A DNA stretch of 64,000 nt, from contig OX419756.1 of assembly GCA_948567375.1 (NCBI GenBank), positions 37,488,552-37,552,551 on the forward strand, given 5' to 3'. The DNA comes from Lunularia cruciata (taxonomy: Eukaryota; Streptophyta; Marchantiopsida; Lunulariales; Lunulariaceae). The position numbers were made by a program, and so were the translations under genes. The notes beneath the pieces are model-generated. The model was not told where the DNA came from. It worked only from the letters and a program-made list of their open reading frames with translations, and made no database searches. The stretch's first letter is position 1. The number at the start of each line of letters is the position of its first letter. Of this stretch, positions 10,920-22,459 are shown piece by piece.

Positions 10920-10924
10920 ACTTT
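10920..10924 (+). repeat. Target-site duplication ACTTT, right copy
   Basis: This is the right-hand copy of the 5-bp duplication made when the chromovirus inserted into element A between its gag-protease spacer and protease. Removing 5261-10924 rejoins the reading of element A (NLALNKV, then SKKDLPAIHHIEQEDLG), as in element D. Confidence 0.93.
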
Positions 10925-11540
10925 GTTGAGGGCCAAATTTAGTTGCCTCTTGTATAGCTTGTTGTCTTCCCATAATTGCCTAAATGTGACGTTTGCATTT
11001 GTGGCTGCCGAATCCGCTACAATATTGTATTGGGGTACTCCCCCTTATTTCATCATCTTTGCCTTCAGCTTTGGGTTTGAAGTGTCTCCATGTTCAAATT
11101 TGACTTTAGGATGCTTCATAATGGTGATGGGAGTACTAGTGGTCTTGACCCGAGGTTCCTCGGGTTGGCCTACCTTGGCTTGGATTAGATCCTTTACTTT
11201 GGATTGGATATCCACCAAAAAAACTAGAGGCTTTGTCTTCATCTCCTCCTCCAAACTCATTTCCCGGGTCCTGAGTATCGCTTCCTTGAGTTCTTTCTGA
11301 AAGACTTTAGCTTTGGCTCTAGCAAGGATCTTTCCTCCTTGGCAAAAAGGATTGCTGTTGGGTGTAGCCTCTTTGCCTTTCTTGAAGATGACGAGGTCAT
11401 ACTCAGTTCTTTGGGATCATGCTTCTTCTTACTTGTGCGTGTCTCAACCTTCAAAATTTCAAGGTCCGGCCATTCTCCTTCTGAGGCCGGACTCCCTTCT
11501 TAAGGTCTCTCCTCCTCAAGTGTTATACAATTTATAGTTG
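10925..11540 (-). pseudogene. Element A spacer between gag and protease
   Basis: Minus-strand open pieces 11454-11257 and 11260-11045 read on toward the chromovirus insertion (MKTKPLVFLVDIQSKVKDL, VGQPEEPRVKTT, then GGVPQYNIV). Element D has the same segment at 54,982-54,509. It is a basic, Pro/Glu-rich linker with no domain that I recognise. Confidence 0.7.
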
Positions 11541-13554
11541 TATCACCCTTTGCTTGAAGTGTAGCACGCTCAGCCAGAGTCTATACATACTTTACATGCG
11601 GCTTTGGGTTTGGGGGTTGAGGGCATTGGTTGCTCGTATGGCCCAACCCTTTGCAATTTCCACATAGAGGAACATACCCAATTTGCCTTCTTGGCTCCGG
11701 TCAGTTGGGTGACCAATGTCCCATCGAGCCGCAATTGTAACATGCTCCGGGTGCAACATTTTGGGGTCGGTTTTGGTTGCTCATGGAGGGTCTTCGTGGA
11801 GGAGCATTGGGGTTATAATCCCTTGGTCCATACCTTGGACCTTGATCTTGGGTTTGGTACACCGCCTCCTCATCCTCTTCCTGGTTCCATCCCAGAACCC
11901 AATCAATCTGCTGCACCGGGAATGCATTACGAGTATCGCATTCCATATTTTCATGGTCTGACTTGCCACATGTGGTGCACCATACATTGGATTTTCCAAA
12001 TGATGGAGGCTTCCTTTGATCCTTTGTCCCAATCATCTGGATCTTAAAATCCAAAAACTCTTTTATAAGAGCATCCAGCTTAGTATCAGCCTTATGTACA
12101 CTCTTTGTTGGTGGTGTCAATGGTTTCTTTCCCCCACATCTTCATACTCATCTTAGCTTTGATTCTTCTTTGGATTCCAAAGAAGAGCTTGAAGACATGG
12201 AAGAGTCTTCCAAAGAAGGGGATGTACTGCAAGAAGCTCTCCTTCTAGGCTTCTTGCCCTTCTTTTCTTGGTTTCTTTGATTACTGGCAGAGTGAGAGTG
12301 AGCCGCCTCATAGCGGGTGACATGTTTGAGTACCTTGTCGAGGGAAGTTACATTCCTCTCCCTTGCAAAGATCTGAATCTTTGGTGAAAGTCCTCCTAGG
12401 AACCAGGTGATGGCTTGGGCATCGGAGTAACCCACCACATCCGATTGCTTCAAGACTCAATTCAAAAGCGCCATGAACCGCTCAAGGTAGTCTCTCAACT
12501 TCTCCTTCTTACCTCTGTCCAAATTGTTGAGTGCCACAAAGACACTCGTGTTGTAATCAACCTCCAAAAGCGTTCCAAGAAATTGTTTCTCAAGTCGGCC
12601 CAGTCCGCCGGTACAAACCCCTTTTGGGTTACATGGGTGTACTAACTCTGAGCTTTCTTTGGGAGCAGACTTGGGAAAATGCGCAGTCGATCCACCAAGT
12701 CATGTTCCTTGTTGGTAAAGGAGATGACTTTGAACTCTTCAATGAATTCATTGGGGTCTTTGTCTTGTTCTATCCCCTTGTATTTTTTATAGGCGTGTCG
12801 TGTGACAAGTAACAAAGTCATTGTTTGACTTGGTGGGATCAGCTGGGGTAAGTTTGAACTTGATAGGACCAAGGAGCTTGCTTGTATCGATTCCGTGTTG
12901 ACAGCCCAGGGGTTCCAATTCATCAAGTTCAAAGTAGGGTCTTCTTTGACAATTTCTCCTATAAGGGTGTCAACTTCAACCTGAATAGAAGTAAGAGGTT
13001 CAACACTTTCCAAGTGTTCTTTGAAATTCCTTTGAGACAACCAAGGAATCGTGCGTAAAAGATGGTGACACTCTTCTTCCATAAGTGTTTGTGCTGTCTT
13101 TTTGAAAACAAACTTCTTAATAAATTTGACTTCCTTTATAGCTTTGAGGGAAGTTGGTGTATTGGGTCGCAATGAATATGTCTGCCCGCTTGAGTCTTTC
13201 TTCTTCTTGGAAGAGGGAAACAAGAAGTAGCCTTGCAAACCGCCTTCACGTTTCTTTTGTTCGAGTTCTTGCAAAACTTCTTGAACTTAGTGAAGAAGTT
13301 GGAAGTCCAACACCTCCCGTTTTGTGAGCCAGCTTGTCTCTCACTCAAGATGAACCTCTGCTGGCTATTATGGTAGCGCACCATGGACTAAGAAGGCAAG
13401 GAACCCCAACTCCATCATACTCCTCCAAGGCTAATACTCCAAGACTCAAGTCATTGCTCTCTAGAGAACTCAATGAGAGAGAGATAGTTGCAAATGAAAG
13501 GATGATGAGTACCTCCTCACCCCTTGTTTCTAAACTTGTGAAATAGTTATGCAC
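11541..13554 (-). pseudogene. Element A gag with CCHC zinc knuckles
   Basis: The capsid region is at 13274-12642 (DPNEFIEEFKVISFTNKEHD, VDRLRIFPSLLPKKA). The frame then changes to 12453-12148 (Ser/Lys-rich) and 12120-11701. The nucleocapsid has CTTCGKSDHENMEC and CYNCGSMGHWSPN, and a third knuckle (CGNCKGLGHTSNQC) lies near 11650 in another frame. A likely start is the ATG near 13554, with a TGA at about 13345. Lys/Arg-rich stretches fit RNA binding. Frameshifts near 12640, 12460 and 11700 inactivate it. Confidence 0.8.
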
Positions 13555-14160
13555 TAAAGTTAATATTTACCATAGTAACTCAAGTTATTAGACTAAAAGT
13601 GCAATAAAGTCAAAAAGTAGAAAGGAATATCCATTCACATGGGTATATTCCCCTAAGCGTGTGGTCTTATCTTGACCCAACCACTAAGTCATGGGCTATC
13701 CTTGGACTATAGAAGAATCCAAAACAAAAAGGCTTGCGGGCCCAAGAGTTCTCAACTCTTTCCTCAAAGCCAAACACCTAGGAATAATACCAAGTCAACA
13801 CACTAAAATCCAAAATAGTGGTGCTCATCTTTTCTGCTTCCTCTAAAGTAAGGTCTCTCTATCTTAGCTATGACTAACTTTAGCTAATCATGACTTATGT
13901 AGAACCATCCTTTATCTCTATATAAATAATATCTCTCAGGTACTTGTAATACCAAGCTAAATATCACAATACCACACACATGCACAAATGGGTGTTACAG
14001 TTTGGCTTTGTCAAAAGTGGATTGGATTTTTAGGCGTTCTTCTTCTTCATGATGCAACATTTGTCTTTGAACACTCTCTTCTTGTTGTTCTCTTGGTGCA
14101 GACATTTATATTGCTTTAAAACCCAGTTGGCTCCATATTCTTCCACTTTCGAGATTTGCA

Positions 14161-14178
14161 TCCCCGGCACTGGCGCCA
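14161..14178 (-). other. Primer binding site of element A (tRNA-Asp type)
   Basis: On the minus strand TGGCGCCAGTGCCGGGGA lies seven bases after the LTR end. It differs by one base from the tRNA-Asp-type site used by Athila and Tat elements (TGGCGCCGTTGCCGGGGA, from memory). This supports the Athila-like assignment made from the protease (DLGSG) and RT (FIDDFCVFG) motifs. Confidence 0.8.
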
Positions 14179-14185
14179 AAAATCA

Positions 14186-14522
14186 TGTGATAACCCGGCA
14201 AATATCACTTTTGCAGCAATTGGGTAAGTAAAGTTTGTTCCCGTAGAGATTCTGGTCAGAATTGGTCAAATACAAAGTCAAATGTCACAATGTAGTCCTT
14301 CTTGATTTTGTCTTTAATCTCTCAGGTAGAAACCACACCCAAAAGAGAGTAAAAAACATTGTCTCGCAGTCTCATCACAAATTCACACTTCTTAATCACA
14401 ACTCCATCAAATCTTTCCAACAATCTTGATTGTGATGATTCAAGCTCTCCCAAAAACAGCACTTCACTGCAAAACAACTTCGCCTCAGAATTGTATTCCA
14501 CCCTTCCATTGAAGGCATTTCA
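14186..14522 (-). repeat. End of the 5' LTR of element A (truncated)
   Basis: It matches the last ~330 bp of the solo LTR at 15,901-19,668, in reverse orientation, and ends GGGTTATCACA right before the primer site. Homology stops at about 14,522, where a gag fragment begins, so over 3.4 kb of this LTR has been lost. Confidence 0.8.
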
Positions 14523-14770
14523 AATAATGAAGAGTGGAAAAAAAATTCCCTCATTAGTCTAGTTTAATAATTGCTCAAGGAATTGACCCTAACCATTGGC
14601 CAATCTTCCACACTTGCAAGATTTTGACTTACATGCGCATACTAGCTCTTAGCCTTCTTTCATAGTAAGCTTGGAAATATTTGGAGTCTATCAACATTTG
14701 CATCTTTCTTGTTGGCTATAAAGATTACCTCAAATTCCTCCATGAAGGTGTTAGAATCATCTTCTTCATC
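14523..14770 (-). pseudogene. gag fragment of a related element
   Basis: The minus strand reads a degenerate version of the element A capsid (TFMEEFEVIFIANKKDANVD, RLQIFPSLL, then NFLEQLLN). It abuts the truncated LTR of element A, so the junction is a rearrangement or a second insertion. Confidence 0.65.
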
Positions 14771-15895
14771 CTTCCTCTTTAAATTTTGGTAACTTTGTCA
14801 CACAAAGGGAGAGTGATTTTTGATTTGGATAGGAGCAAGAGTACAAGTAGGAGTGGACATTACACTATCACGGTGTTGTATTGTGGTTTGCATAGCCCGT
14901 AAAAAACTGACTTATCATTTTTATCTCCACATTAGTGGGGTAGGTTGTTTGCTAGATCCAACGGATGAGATGTTGCCATGTGAGCAATCTATGTACATGT
15001 ATGTGATTGGTCATATGGGTTACAATCTTATCATGTTTGAGGGCTTTGATGAATAAAGATGAGGGCAAGTGGAGAGATGAGGGTGTGTTTTAGTTGAGGA
15101 GTCTCAAGGGGGAGGAGGATGTTGGGAGTGAGAGTTGTAGCAGTGCGTGAGTGGTAGAACATCAAGGGAAGCGTGTGAGCATGAGATGTCCCATGCTCCC
15201 GATCTGCCACTCCCAAATCCTTTTCTCATCAAGCATCAGATTTTGCACCATGACGGCTTACAGGACTGGTTGGTGGTACGTTTTGGGGCGGTATTCATGG
15301 AGTCGGTGATGAGAAACCTGGATCCTATCGTGTGCTTACTTATGAGCATGATTAGGAATTGATACTATATGTGCTTCTTTAGTTGGGGAATGCCTAAATT
15401 TTCACTCATAAGCTTTAAGGTTGAGTTGTGGGGTCCATTTGTCAAAAAGTAAAAAGACTAAAGGACAAATGTGCAAGAGATTGGGTCCCAAGAGAGATGT
15501 TTGGACTTTTTTGACCATCAAAGGAGTTTGGGGAGGCCATTTGGGGAACAAAGGATATGGTTGGAAAGAGGATCTGACATGATACAACTTGAAGATAGAA
15601 ATTACACGATTTGAGCTGACTCTAAGAGGATATGATTAATTGAATTAAAGGGGGTAAAATTCATACCCTTGAGCACAAAGTAGGCAATTGAGAGAGATTC
15701 TTGAAACATTTTTACTATTTGTCAGTAGGTTTAGAGAGTTGAAAAAGTGCTTACAATATTGAGCACAATAAATTTCATTTTTGGATCAAAATCTAATCAG
15801 ATCTGGTTGATTGAAGTTGAAGCTCTTGAGGTGTAAGATGATGGAGAAGAGCTAGTGATCAAGTTTGGAGTTTTGGTTCAAGATAGTTGTGGTTT
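14771..15895. other. Unassigned repeat-like DNA
   Basis: No coding region I can support. The segment 15,400-15,895 has the AT-rich, ATG-poor look of an LTR or retroelement leader (CACAATAAATTTCATTTTTGG near 15,765). Because the solo LTR is inserted at 15,900, this DNA was once continuous with 19,669 onward. Confidence 0.3.
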
Positions 15896-15900
15896 GAGAT
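15896..15900 (+). repeat. Target-site duplication GAGAT, left copy
   Basis: GAGAT directly before the LTR start and again at 19669-19673 directly after the LTR end. Confidence 0.9.
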
Positions 15901-16287
15901 TGTGGTGCCCACATTTTTTGTTTTCTTTCAAAATAAAGGAGAAGAAGTGTATAGAGAAGTCGGATTGCGCTTGTATGGCCAAAGAAGGCAAAGAAAATTG
16001 TCTTCGGGATGAAACTCAAAGTAAAGTGACTTTGGGTCATAAGACGAAGTACTCGGAAATGCCGTGTTAGCATACAATACGAAGGAAATTGTCTTCGGAT
16101 CGGGGGGAGCTCAACTCGAGGTGAAGACAGTCTAACAACCTTTTGTCGGGGCAAGAAATTCAAGAAGGGGCCGTTTCAAAACTGGCGGCTCATACGCGCA
16201 AAGGTTGATTGACAGTGACAGGTGCATGCCGGAGGTGTGATTTCTCGGTAGAAACTCGAAGTGACGGAAGACAAAGAAGTGCAACTC

Positions 16288-16295
16288 TATAAAAA
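16288..16295 (+). promoter_or_regulatory. TATA box of the A-family LTR
   Basis: TATAAAAA within CTCTATAAAAATC. It is conserved in all four LTR copies that include this part (2058-2051, 16288-16295, about 55,434-55,427 and about 61,458-61,451). In each, the ATG of the long frame follows about 20-28 bases below the TATA start. Confidence 0.75.
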
Positions 16296-16314
16296 TCAAA
16301 ACTACAACGACAAA

Positions 16315-18852
16315 ATGTCGAGCAATTTTCCTTCGCCGTTGAGGAGTCGTCTTGCAGGTGATCGGGGAAAGGGAAATAAAGTTGGACTCGTGTTAGTGCG
16401 CAAGGGAGAAGTCGCGAGAGAGAAATTGAGAGACAGTAAGAAAGCAGAAGAGATGGGAGGAGGGAAGAAGAACTCTAAATTTGCAGTGAGAAATCATGCA
16501 ATTCGGAGATTAGATGTAGTAGCGAGGATCGAAGTCTTGAGCCGACTTTGGATCACTTTTCTGGCATGGAATTGGAACATAAGTTTTCCAAGATTCATGA
16601 CAAAAATCATAGAGAGTAAATGTCTCGATGGTCCCAAGGAAGAAGGGAAGAGAGGAAATCCGGCTCGCTGGATAGAGTCAAATTGGAGACTCGTACTCAG
16701 GAAGGAGGCAGGTTCGAAGCAGGGAGCCATGTTCTTGGGGAAAGGAGAGATAGCCCAAGAAACGCAAGAGGTGAGAGATGCCTTCTTGTCAAAGAGAACG
16801 AAGAATGGGTACAAAGTTGAGAGCTACAAAGACCCTATGAGGAGAGGAATTGTGAGTGCACTAATGGCCATCCTGAAGCCAGAGAGAACCACTTATGTGA
16901 TGAAACACCAAGCGGTGTTCTTTCACAAGTTATTTGTAGGAGAACCGATCAATTGGGCAAGGTGCTTTCACGGGAGAACAAGGCAGATGGTGTGGAATCT
17001 GCGGGATAAGTCGCCTCCACACTACATCGTACCATTTGCAACACATTTCTACCTCGGGTTGAATTTGCTCAATATGGCGGAGCGCAATAGAATGGTGTCT
17101 CATTTCCATCCTGACTTGAGAAGAGAAGTCAACGTGGAGGAGCAGCAATACATTCTCCAAATCTGGAGCACGGATGATTACTACGCAAAGACAGGGAAAA
17201 ACGTGAAGGTCGTGGTAAGTACCCCGACGAAGAAGAGAACTCAGCAAGCAGAAGCCGAAGAAAACAAGAAACCTCGGAAGATGCAGAAAAATAACCCGAG
17301 GTGAGGAATGGTGGTGATTGAGTCAGAAGATGAAGACTTAGAAGGCAAAGCCAAGCTCAAGACGGAGGACTCGGAACGTGAGGAGGAACCTGAGCTGACA
17401 CTGCAGAGTGGAGATACTAGCAGTGATAGTGAAGACGGTGGAGAAATGACCTTGGCACCAGTGGCTGAAGAATACAAAGAAGAAGTGCAAGCCGAAGTAG
17501 AAGCCGAAGACAATGCGGCGCTGGAAGACGAAGTACCGGTGCTCAAGGAGAAGAAGATCGCAGTATAGCGAGGAGTTCACTCGATACGTAAGGCAAAGTG
17601 TGAGGCGGGGCCGAGTAGAGTGAAGGAAGAGGTAGAAGAAAGCTCGGGCAGTGAGGCATCAATTCCAATACGAAGACTCCAGAGAAGAAGGCGAGTATTG
17701 GGAGAACACAAAGAGAGAAGAGAGACCACTCCGCGGGAGGAAGAAGTTGCCAGTAATGGAGTAGATTACCTGCAGAAGGTAGTATGCCCGCTGTTGGTGA
17801 AGTTGGAGAAGAAGAAGAAGGAGATGCAATCAACTTGTCCAGAGGTAAAGACTATATTGCAGGTGGTAGCGAGATTAGAAGAAGAAAACTCAGAGTTGAA
17901 GAACAGCATAACCCGAGGTGAGGAGGAGAGAGAAGTACTGCAAACGGAAGTAGTAGAGAGAAGTCAAGTAATCGAAGACCTGAAGAGAGAAGTGAGTTAT
18001 CGAGAGGATCTTGCGAGGAAGAGTGACATCGCAAGGGAGAGACAGGTAGCAGAGCACAAAATCTTGAAGCAGAAGTTTGCTGATTCAAGAGTAGAGCTTA
18101 TCTATGCTATGGCGAGGGTAGCATCAAAGGATCAAGAGCTCAATCGAGTGATGGAGAGCATGGAGGAGAAGAAGCAGCTCTGGCAAAGAGAGTTGTCTGT
18201 ACGGTATAGAGAAGAAGAGAGATTACCAGAGTTACTTCATAATCAGGAAGAGAAAATCGTACAAAAGGAGAAAGAGAAGGAAGCGGTGAAGGCCGAGTTC
18301 AAAGAAGAGTTAGCGATGTACAGAGAGGAATGGCTTGCAGATCGGGAACAAGAACAAAAGACAAGATTGGAGCCATTGAAGGAAATAGTCCTCTGAGTGA
18401 ACGCAATGTTAAGTACAAAAGCCAGCGTTTGGATTGAAGAAACAAGGTTGCACGAGTTGAAGTTGTTGGTGCAGGAGACGAGGCAAAGACAAGCGAAAGA
18501 TACATATTTGAATGCCTTGTTGATTAGTCTCAGAACTCGTGTAGACAGGAAGATCTTAGAAGTAGAAGACAATATTGCAATTAGATTAGACTTAGTGAGA
18601 ATAGAGTTAGAAAAGCTTCGGCAGGATGTTAAGGCAAAACCTAAAGTAGATAACATAGGAATCCAAATGTCTTTGGAGTTGCCCTCTAAGACATTAGAGA
18701 AGAGTGGGTCAAAGGATGAAGAGTTAGATAGATTACCCACTAGTGCAATTTCAGATCAGGAAAGAGAATTGTTGGATCTGGTAGAAGATGTAGGAGATGT
18801 GAAACCCGAGGAAAAGATAGTAGGAAGTAAATTACTTTGGGTTCAAGTTTGA
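16315..18852 (+). pseudogene. LTR-encoded coiled-coil protein gene, best copy (about 846 codons)
   Basis: From the ATG at 16315 one frame runs to 18852, interrupted only by TGA at 17302-17304, TAG at 17566-17568 and TGA at 18394-18396; all four open pieces are in the same frame. Residues 1 to about 330 form a conserved basic region (WITFLAWNWN, YKDPMRRGIVSALMAILKPE, MVWNLRDKSPPHYIVPFATH). An acidic linker follows (LQSGDTSSDSEDGGE), then a basic patch (IPIRRLQRRRRV), then about 300 residues of Glu/Lys/Arg-rich heptad-like coiled coil. No membrane segment or enzyme motif is seen. The motif GEPINWARCF faintly recalls the plant-transposon-associated domains found with Athila elements; I could not test this. 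Two of the three stops are sense codons in another copy. Near the 3' end (about 18,828) one base is lost relative to the copy at 58.8-61.4 kb. Confidence 0.82.
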
Positions 18853-19668
18853 AAGCCGAGGAAGAAGTAGACATCGGATTGTAGTGGTAACAGATTTGAG
18901 ATTTGAAGGGGCAGATATGAAGAGGTGCATTGTCATTTCGGATCTGCAGGTTAGAACAGTTGTGGTAGAACGGTATAGTTGTTAGAATTGTCGATTGCTC
19001 ACTACTTAAGAGTGGCATTTGTAGGAAATTGTTGTTCAGTGCTCATTATTTCTGAGAATAGATAAAGCAAAGTGCTGTGAAGCAGTGCTCATCGCTTGAG
19101 CTTGATTCCGAGTATCAGCTTTGCAATTGTGTTTGTGAATGTTTGGAGAAATTCAAAGTGCAAGTCAGAGTGCTTGTTGGATGTTGGATTCCGCAGCCTT
19201 GATCTTCATTCTGTGTGTTTGATCCTGAGTGAAGTGCAATTGAAGGAATGCCTTGATAGATCTAAGAGGAATTGTAGTGTTGGTAGTATTCTGTATTTGT
19301 GAGTGTAGTGTGAAGTTGATGTGAAGCAATTTCGATCGAGGAAGTTTTGCCTTTAGTGGAGGGGTAAAACATGATTCTGAGGCGAAGTCATTTTGCAGTG
19401 AAGTGCCGTTTTTGGGAGAGCCTGAATCATCACAATCAAGATTGTTTGGAAAGATTTGATGGATTTGTGATTAAGGAGTGTGAATTTGTGACAAGACTGC
19501 AAATCAGTGCTTGTTACTCTCTTCTGGGTGTGGTTTCTACCTGAGAGACTAAAGAAGAATTGAAATTGTTACTTTGCTTTGTATTTGACCAATTCTGACT
19601 CGTATCTCTGCAGGAACAAACTTTACTTACCCAATTACCGCAAAAGTGATATTTGCCGGGTTGTCATA

Positions 19669-19673
19669 GAGAT
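19669..19673 (+). repeat. Target-site duplication GAGAT, right copy
   Basis: This right-hand copy sets the LTR end at 19668. If the LTR were taken to end at the CA two bases earlier, the flanks would not match. Confidence 0.9.
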
Positions 19674-22459
19674 ACCTTATGAAAATTTCCAGTCTTGTTT
19701 ATGGTTAGGGTACGCACCTTTTTGTGAAGGTTTCATGTAAATTCCTCAAATAGAGAATTCAAGGTCTTGGATCAAGTATACCTTGGTCTGTAGAGCTCAA
19801 AAGTTAGCCTAGCTCAAGAATTGATTCATATCAAGGGATTGGGGTTGTATTAGGCCATCATATTTTTCAGTGTGTTAACCAAGAGCTTGAACAACTACTT
19901 TGGAAAATTTAGTTGGCTCTGGACTCATGGAGAGTGAGATCTGATGCAACAAGTTTTATTGAAAATTTTATCATAAGCTTGGAGGGGCATTTCTTTCTTG
20001 TATCCTAATTGAATGTCAATTCTCTCACTTTTGTGACTATGATTGAGAGTTCAGATTTCCAGAGTTTTTTGTGAGAATCAAGTGTACATCTGATTTAGAA
20101 ATCAGGGAAAAGTTTGGAAGAACCAGGGGTAAAACCCTAAAAAGTGGATTTCAAAATTAGGGTGAGAGTTGCAAAACCTGGCCAACTTTGAGAGCTTTTC
20201 TGGGGAGTTGTAGCAATCTGATTGAGGTCTATTTTATATCATTGGAAAGATCATCTTACAGGATTTCCATTAAATTCTAGAACACTTGAATCCAATCTTT
20301 ATAGAAAGATTTATGTTCATATGAGCTTCATAGAGTTTTCCACATCAAGAAGACATAGGAAATCCCCACATGGAGTAGGAATTTGTTGAGATCTGAAGTA
20401 CAGCTTGGAGGAGACTTGGAGTAAAAGTTGAAATTAGCTTGATGATAGAGCATGAAGGCTCTAAAACTCTTTTTCTAGAAAAAAGCATAGAGAGTTGTTA
20501 CCGCATTCCTATGATTGGATCCTCTCTGTGCTTGCATGCTTGTTTGTACACCCAATTGGTTTGGATTGGTGTGAGTGCATTGTGCTTAGGTTCTTTCCTT
20601 CTAGGAGTGTTGTATATTTCTCCTTGGTAATGTTGGAAGTGATGACCAGCAGACCAAGAATGCATGTTGTGATGATAGGTTAAGTTGCACGTCACTACCC
20701 TACCCAATAGCAAGAATACTAGTTATGGGAGTGGAGGGTTCTGACTGTTAGGTAACATGTGTTCAGACAAGTAGTTATAGGTTTACCTTCTGCCTCTTAT
20801 TTGCAATCTCCACAACTAGGCACCCTATGTGTTCTTGGAGAGAGAAAAGAAAAGTACAACAGTGGGGATAATAGAATAAATCTAAATCAAATATAATGTT
20901 TAAGAAACCTTCCTTTTGTCTATTATAGAGAAATTTTTGTCTTGTTGAGACTTTGAAATGTTTGAGAGTTTTATGAATAATAAATTACACTTTGATCTAC
21001 CAAAGAAACGTTGTCATCAAGTTTGGTTCTTTGGCAAAGAGCTCATGTAGAATCAACAATGAATGCTCTTCCTTGATACCAAGCTAGAAGAAGGTGCTTG
21101 ATAAGGACACACTAAGTGCTCTTTTTGAAGTTGTCCCTAAAGAACTCCTTTCCATGACAAAATATCTCCTTATTACACTTGAATTAGAAGAAGTGGTCGA
21201 GTTAACAAAGTATGGAACAATTTGATTGGTTATATTCTTGAATCCAAACTCACCTTTTTGCAAGGATAGATGTTGAAATATGTATGTATTCAATGTATGT
21301 CACTATTTTCTCTCAAGTTGGTTAAATTCCTCTTGAGCTTTCCTTTGCTTGGTTGTGCACCACTCAACTTTGCATTTGTTTACTCCTCTTGATATCTCTC
21401 AATTCATGAGCATTTGAATATACCTTGGTACTTGATTTCCATAATGATATACATTGCCTCATCTAACTTCACCTTTAGCCACTCCAAGGAGTATATCCTT
21501 GGTAGCGGCACTAAAAAGTATGTGGTGACTTGGTATCAACCAAATGCTAGTAAGATTAATAAGAATAAGTTGTTCTCTCGAAGACACAAGTCTGAAATGG
21601 CTATAAGTGAAAGGAAGTATAACTAAGTTGCAATGTTTTTACTATTCCTTATTTAACGCCTTGAGTAGGAACTACTCCCAAAAGAGGGTAATTTCATAAC
21701 CTACAATGCACTATAGAAAAAAAAAATGAAATATCACTTTCATTACAAGGTTCCAAATTAATCTTTAAGGTGATGATTCACTTTGCCTTGAAGGACCTTC
21801 ACTCCAAAGACTTCAACTATTAAGGTTGCATGCTACCCTACCTAGAAGGCACATCTCCAAAGGCATCTTTGCATTAGCTAAATATCTACTACCTTTCAAT
21901 TTTGTTATGCTCTTAATGCTGCAAATTAGACATGACTCATCAATGCATTGACTCACTCCTTTGGATCCCTCAAAAATTGCACAATTTCATAAATCACTAA
22001 TGTTTCAACCTCACTCCAACACTTTTGATATTATTGCAAAATTCCTCAACCCTACTCAATAATAACACTCACCATCACAAAATGTAAGAAATATAATGAT
22101 AGGAACTTAGAGTAATTTTATTGAACTTTGATTACATAAAGTGAACTTGAATAACATTAGGCCAAAATCTTAACTACATTTCCTACTTTGCTTTGAGGGT
22201 ATCCAACAATTAAGAGCATTTCAAAAAGCTTCTAATTCTATATATGTTTGCTTAGGACTCTAATCTTATGTTATCATAATCATATGCATGTTAATTAGGT
22301 ACCTTACACATTGTTGTGAAGTGGACCATCTACTGATTGTAAAACCAATATAATAAGGTTTGCATATGGTTTCATTTAAAATTTTGTTGTGCATGTTATG
22401 GGGATACTTTTCAGCTAGAAGTCACCTTTGGCCTAGAGGAGTTTTTCTTAAAGGAGATT
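19674..22459. other. Old repeat-derived DNA with a decayed LTR/primer-site relic
   Basis: No intact gene. At 21,491-21,530 the minus strand reads ACCACATACTTTTTAGTGCC followed by GCTACCAAGGAT. This lines up with the LTR end and primer site of element A (ATCACATGATTTTTGGCGCC, then AGTGCCGGGGAT). I take it as a very old relic of the same lineage. The rest has no motif I recognise. Confidence 0.35.

Larger units (their letters stand above)
15901..19668 (+). mobile_element. Complete solo LTR (3,768 bp) of the A family
   Basis: It starts TGTGGTGCCCACA at 15901 and ends GGGTTGTCATA at 19668. It is flanked by the exact duplication GAGAT (15896-15900 and 19669-19673). No primer site follows and no polypurine tract precedes, so it is a solo LTR left by recombination between two LTRs. 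The promoter side is 15901 to about 16315, and nearly all the rest to 18,852 is one reading frame. The end is TG...TA rather than TG...CA. Confidence 0.92.

Noticed and set aside
15901-19666. LTR ending at the canonical CA (19,666)
   Set aside because: The flanks would then be GAGAT and TAGAG. Extending by two bases gives a perfect GAGAT pair, and the short solo LTR gives a matching result with ATTTT.
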